A stretch of 64,000 nt of DNA from Tetragonia tetragonoides (taxonomy: Eukaryota > Streptophyta > Magnoliopsida > Caryophyllales > Aizoaceae), in NCBI GenBank assembly GCA_038025085.1, contig CM076147.1, positions 42,554,766 through 42,618,765 of the forward strand, in the 5' to 3' direction. A model generated the notes under the pieces. It searched no databases. It worked only from the letters and a program-made list of their open reading frames with translations, and was not told the origin of the DNA. This document shows positions 57,241 to 64,000 of this stretch, piece after piece (position 1 is the stretch's first letter; each line of letters starts with the position of its first letter). The translations under genes and the position numbers were made by a program.

Positions 57241-58569
57241 AACTAACAAATGAGGAATAAAGGAAGTGAAATGAGGAGAAGAGTGGGGAAACCAGCCAGA
57301 TATGAACCCTAATATATAGCCTCCAGAAAGCCCAAGCAGCAGAAAAATATTGGTATCGAGAGGGTTCCAAAAATAGGAGGGAAATTGAGTTTTGAAAACC
57401 CTAGGCTCAAAAACAAGGGAGTAACAGACAAAATCAAATATCATATAATCAAGTGCAAGTATCTTTGGAATAAGAGGAAATTTAATAAAAAAAAGTAGCT
57501 AAGCAAATTACACAGATGAAATCCCCAATTAAATAATTCACAAGAATTATACCTCCAATCCTTGACAAGGAAATTTGCAGAGGGAAGTTGTTTACGCAAA
57601 ATGGGTATACCTCTAGACTCCTTGGCTTCCGAGAAAAATCTGATGAGATGATTTTGGGGAAAACCCACTTGCAGGAGCAAATCCTTCCAAAATTGCTCTC
57701 AGGAGAACCTTCCACTTCGCATGTGCTAAATAAGTGTCAGAGGTAATATTAGAGAGCTTGAGTCTAAAACCCAATTTAATTGGGTAATCAATAAAAAAGC
57801 AATTTTTGAGTGGAATTCTGATTGGAGGTCGAATAAAAAACCCATTAGAGCTCTCCATTTGCACAATTTTCATGAGGGATAAGAAAATCCCAATTCACAG
57901 GTCGAGATGATGTGAGAGCGAAAAACCTTCGGGAAGGACAAAAATAACCCAGATAATGATTAAAATCGAGCGGATAGAGGTGTTGAATCAAGTTGGTTGG
58001 GCGGTGAAGAGGCGTGTAGTGGCCGGAGATGGGAAACGACGGGCTGGGTGAGTTGGGGTTTAGGCTAGGGTTTGGTGACTTCTTTTTCGCAGGGGGCGTC
58101 ATTTTTCTGATGCTCATGTTAATTGGTGATGCTCAAATATCATGTCATTTTTTGTGACCCTATAGAGGTTAATGATCTTCTTTTGCTTTTTGCTTCCTTT
58201 TTTTTTTCATGCTAGAAGAAGGTAATAATTGAATTTTTGCTTTTTTATTTTATTTTTTCTAACTAGGATTCCATTAATAAAGAGTCGTAAAGCTAGCTAT
58301 CTAGTATCTACAAAAGAAAAATTCAACAAGTAAAAAAATTGTATGAGGTAACCTCATGTATGAAGTAGGTAGCAAAAAGAGCGATACCAATCAACATGGA
58401 AGTGATATCTGCTACGGAGAAAAAAAAAGTGATAATTTTGACCACCTGCCCCTAACATAATTATTACGCAACAAGAATCACAAAAGATATAAAATATGGT
58501 AGTCAAAATAAATTAATTAGGATAACGGTATAAACTCATATAAAGGGCATGAGGAAGAGAAATAAAATG

Positions 58570-58860
58570 AATTTATAATGTGAAAGATTTCTCTAATATT
58601 GATAAATCTCCCAGGTTTTTTAGTTTAATTATAGAAGACACTTTGGATTTAGTTAGTTGCTTTCACGATGTTGTTTGGTCATTTCTTAAGCATAGTGGTA
58701 ATTGTGTAGCTCATGAGCTTGTGTGTACAATCTTAGGAGTTAGGATATTGGTTTTAGGAGTCGTCTTTTCCATCCAACGTTGATGTTGCAATTTCTTCTG
58801 ATTTAGCTAAGTTAATGGAAAATAAATGACCAACCTTGATCTTCCCCTCAAAAAAACAAA
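58570..58860 (+). mobile_element. 5'-truncated LINE fragment (RNase H end and A-tail)
   Basis: The frame 58580-58783 reads SLIIEDTLDL, FHDVVWSFLKHSGNCVAHEL, the C-terminal RNase H/HxxGNxVAHxL signature of plant L1 ORF2, then a short 3' part ending in an A-rich tail near 58850. It is on the plus strand and from a family different from the large LINE. No TSD was sought beyond the tail. Confidence 0.7.
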
Positions 58861-59240
58861 CATTACGTCATATTTATATCATACTTGGTTATAGAGGAGC
58901 ATCACATTGAGACGGCATCGTAGAATACTTTTTGAAAAAAAAAACTCAAAAAAAGGTAAATAAAACTACTAAAAGATTAAAACTAGTTATATTAGGGTAA
59001 CACAACACGTCAACACCTAACACTTAAAAAACTCTCCGTTGTTCCCTAAAAGTTTTGGGACGTTTGATGTGGTCCATGTAATGCCCATGATAAGCTGACT
59101 GGGGTCCGCCGCATCGTACAAAATCAACATCCGACAAGAAGTAACAGTTTTATAAAAAAAACAAAAAAGAAAAAGGAAGTAACAGTGTATGAACATAAAA
59201 GAGATCATATACTTAGGTTATGTTCTCCCCAACTGAAAAA
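58861..59240. other. Intergenic DNA
   Basis: A/T-rich, no gene seen. Confidence 0.4.
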
Positions 59241-59425
59241 CAAAATTTATTTTTGTTGAACTTTATTGAATTTCGTTGAACTTTATTTAACTTTATTTAA
59301 TTTTGTTGAACTTTGTTTATTTTTGTTGAATCTTGTTGATTCAAGTGTTTTTTATAACTAGTTTGTATATTAGTTTGTTTAACTTTATTGAAATTTGCTG
59401 AAGTTTGTTGAAGTTTGCTGAAATA
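59240..59425. repeat. TTTGTTGAAC-type minisatellite
   Basis: Short units of about 10-11 bases (ttgttgaactt, tttatttaact, tttgctgaag) repeat with variation, about 500-700 bases upstream of the CDPK start. Confidence 0.7.
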
Positions 59426-59950
59426 AACAGAAATAACTCCATATATCAAAAAATGAAATTAAATAAGCCCGTTGCCGGCCCGGATTTTTGCCATTGGGAG
59501 ATACTCTTCTCTCTTTCTCTCTCCTCACATCTTACCAATTACTCCAGCATTGACAGAGAGAGACTTGTCTCTCTTACATTTTCTCCTTTTGGGGGGTCCT
59601 GAAACTTTCAACAACCCATTATTTCAACACATGATTCAGCTGACTATTTCTCCACAACTTCAATCATCTCTCCATTTCCTCCTCGCTGTATCATATTAGT
59701 TACTTAGTATTTTTCTCAACTTCCCTCTATCTATCCATAAACCATTATTCTTGATCTAAAAATTCGAAATTTAGCTCATATACAACTCTGTCCTTTATCT
59801 TAACTCCAATCATCATCTGGGTTTTGTCCATTTTTCCAGGAATTGAATTGAAGTGAGCACTGAAATCCATACACTTTTTGATCCAAATCTGCACTTTTTC
59901 TGATTTGGGTGTGTTTAATTTACTGTTTTTGCATCTGGGTTTGAATAAAG
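59426..59950 (+). promoter_or_regulatory. CDPK promoter and 5' leader
   Basis: CT-rich pyrimidine tracts (59505-59525, 59570) and the A/T-rich run-up to ATG at 59951. No definite TATA box was assigned. Confidence 0.35.
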
Positions 59951-63919
<3,969 letters not shown>

Positions 63920-64000
63920 TGTGTTTGTAACCGCCCTGTATAACATAAAAGCTCTTTTAGTACCAAGGTGACGGCCGAGTAATGTTGTTGAACCGAAGAC

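Larger units (their letters stand above)
50209..58124 (-). mobile_element. Full-length but inactivated L1-type LINE, including both TSD copies
   Basis: The 17-bp duplication TGATGCTCATGTTAATT flanks the element at 50209-50225 and 58108-58124. The element runs from 58107 (5' end) to a poly-A (poly-T on +, about 50226-50250). Order is a 5' region of ~870 bases, ORF1 (DUF4283 plus CCHC knuckle), a 395-codon open frame, ORF2 (endonuclease, reverse transcriptase, zf-RVT, RNase H), then poly-A. A perfect duplication means insertion was fairly recent, yet both main ORFs carry frameshifts and stops, so this copy cannot move on its own. The 3' UTR is very short. Confidence 0.95.

Overview
The window is nuclear DNA of a flowering plant, almost certainly a core eudicot. 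Genes have GT-AG introns, the gene products are plant-type, and intergenic DNA is A/T-rich and full of transposon remnants. The F-box/KIB (DUF295) cluster and the RidA transit peptide fit Caryophyllales, but that placement is weak. There is no sign of bacterial, organellar or viral origin. Gene models were built by hand from splice sites, phase and family conservation.

Four conserved genes form the framework. (1) 13410-17082 (+): coiled-coil protein of the At1g50660/At3g20350 type, 735 aa, 3 exons. (2) 32617-36275 (-): OTU deubiquitinase with a C-terminal zinc finger, 208 aa, 8 coding exons. (3) 40991-44215 (-): plastid-type RidA enamine/imine deaminase, 188 aa, 6 exons. (4) 59951-63919 (+): calcium-dependent protein kinase, 533 aa, 8 exons. 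From memory, Arabidopsis carries the same families together at At1g50660-At1g50670-At1g50700 and At3g20350-At3g20390-At3g20410, so this looks like an ancestral collinear block spread out by repeats.

Between genes 1 and 2 lies a segmentally duplicated cluster of F-box/DUF295 (KIB-like) genes on the minus strand: a two-domain copy (17991-20169), a C-terminal fragment interrupted by a Stowaway-like MITE (20788-21135), and a second, multiply broken two-domain copy (29360-31742).

The rest is mobile DNA. A GC-rich repeat of about 305-340 bp is arrayed at 1925-5985, 22020-23190, 26310-28600, 37450-39600 and 45556-46680, in both orientations. It sits inside elements that share flanking modules and, in two copies, a Helitron-like 3' end (CTAG preceded by a small hairpin). 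These arrays are themselves hit by a solo LTR (3826-4428, 5-bp TSD) and a non-autonomous hAT element (44957-45547, perfect 8-bp TSD). A complete-length but inactivated L1-type LINE lies at 50226-58107 (-) with a 17-bp TSD. It holds a 395-codon open frame between ORF1 and ORF2 that ends in an ATGA overlap with the ORF2 start. A tRNA-derived SINE lies in a RidA intron, and several MITEs and minisatellites fill other gaps.

The best leads for new biology are the tandem-repeat-carrying Helitron-like family, the extra open frame in the LINE, and the DUF295-F-box-DUF295 architecture of the KIB cluster.
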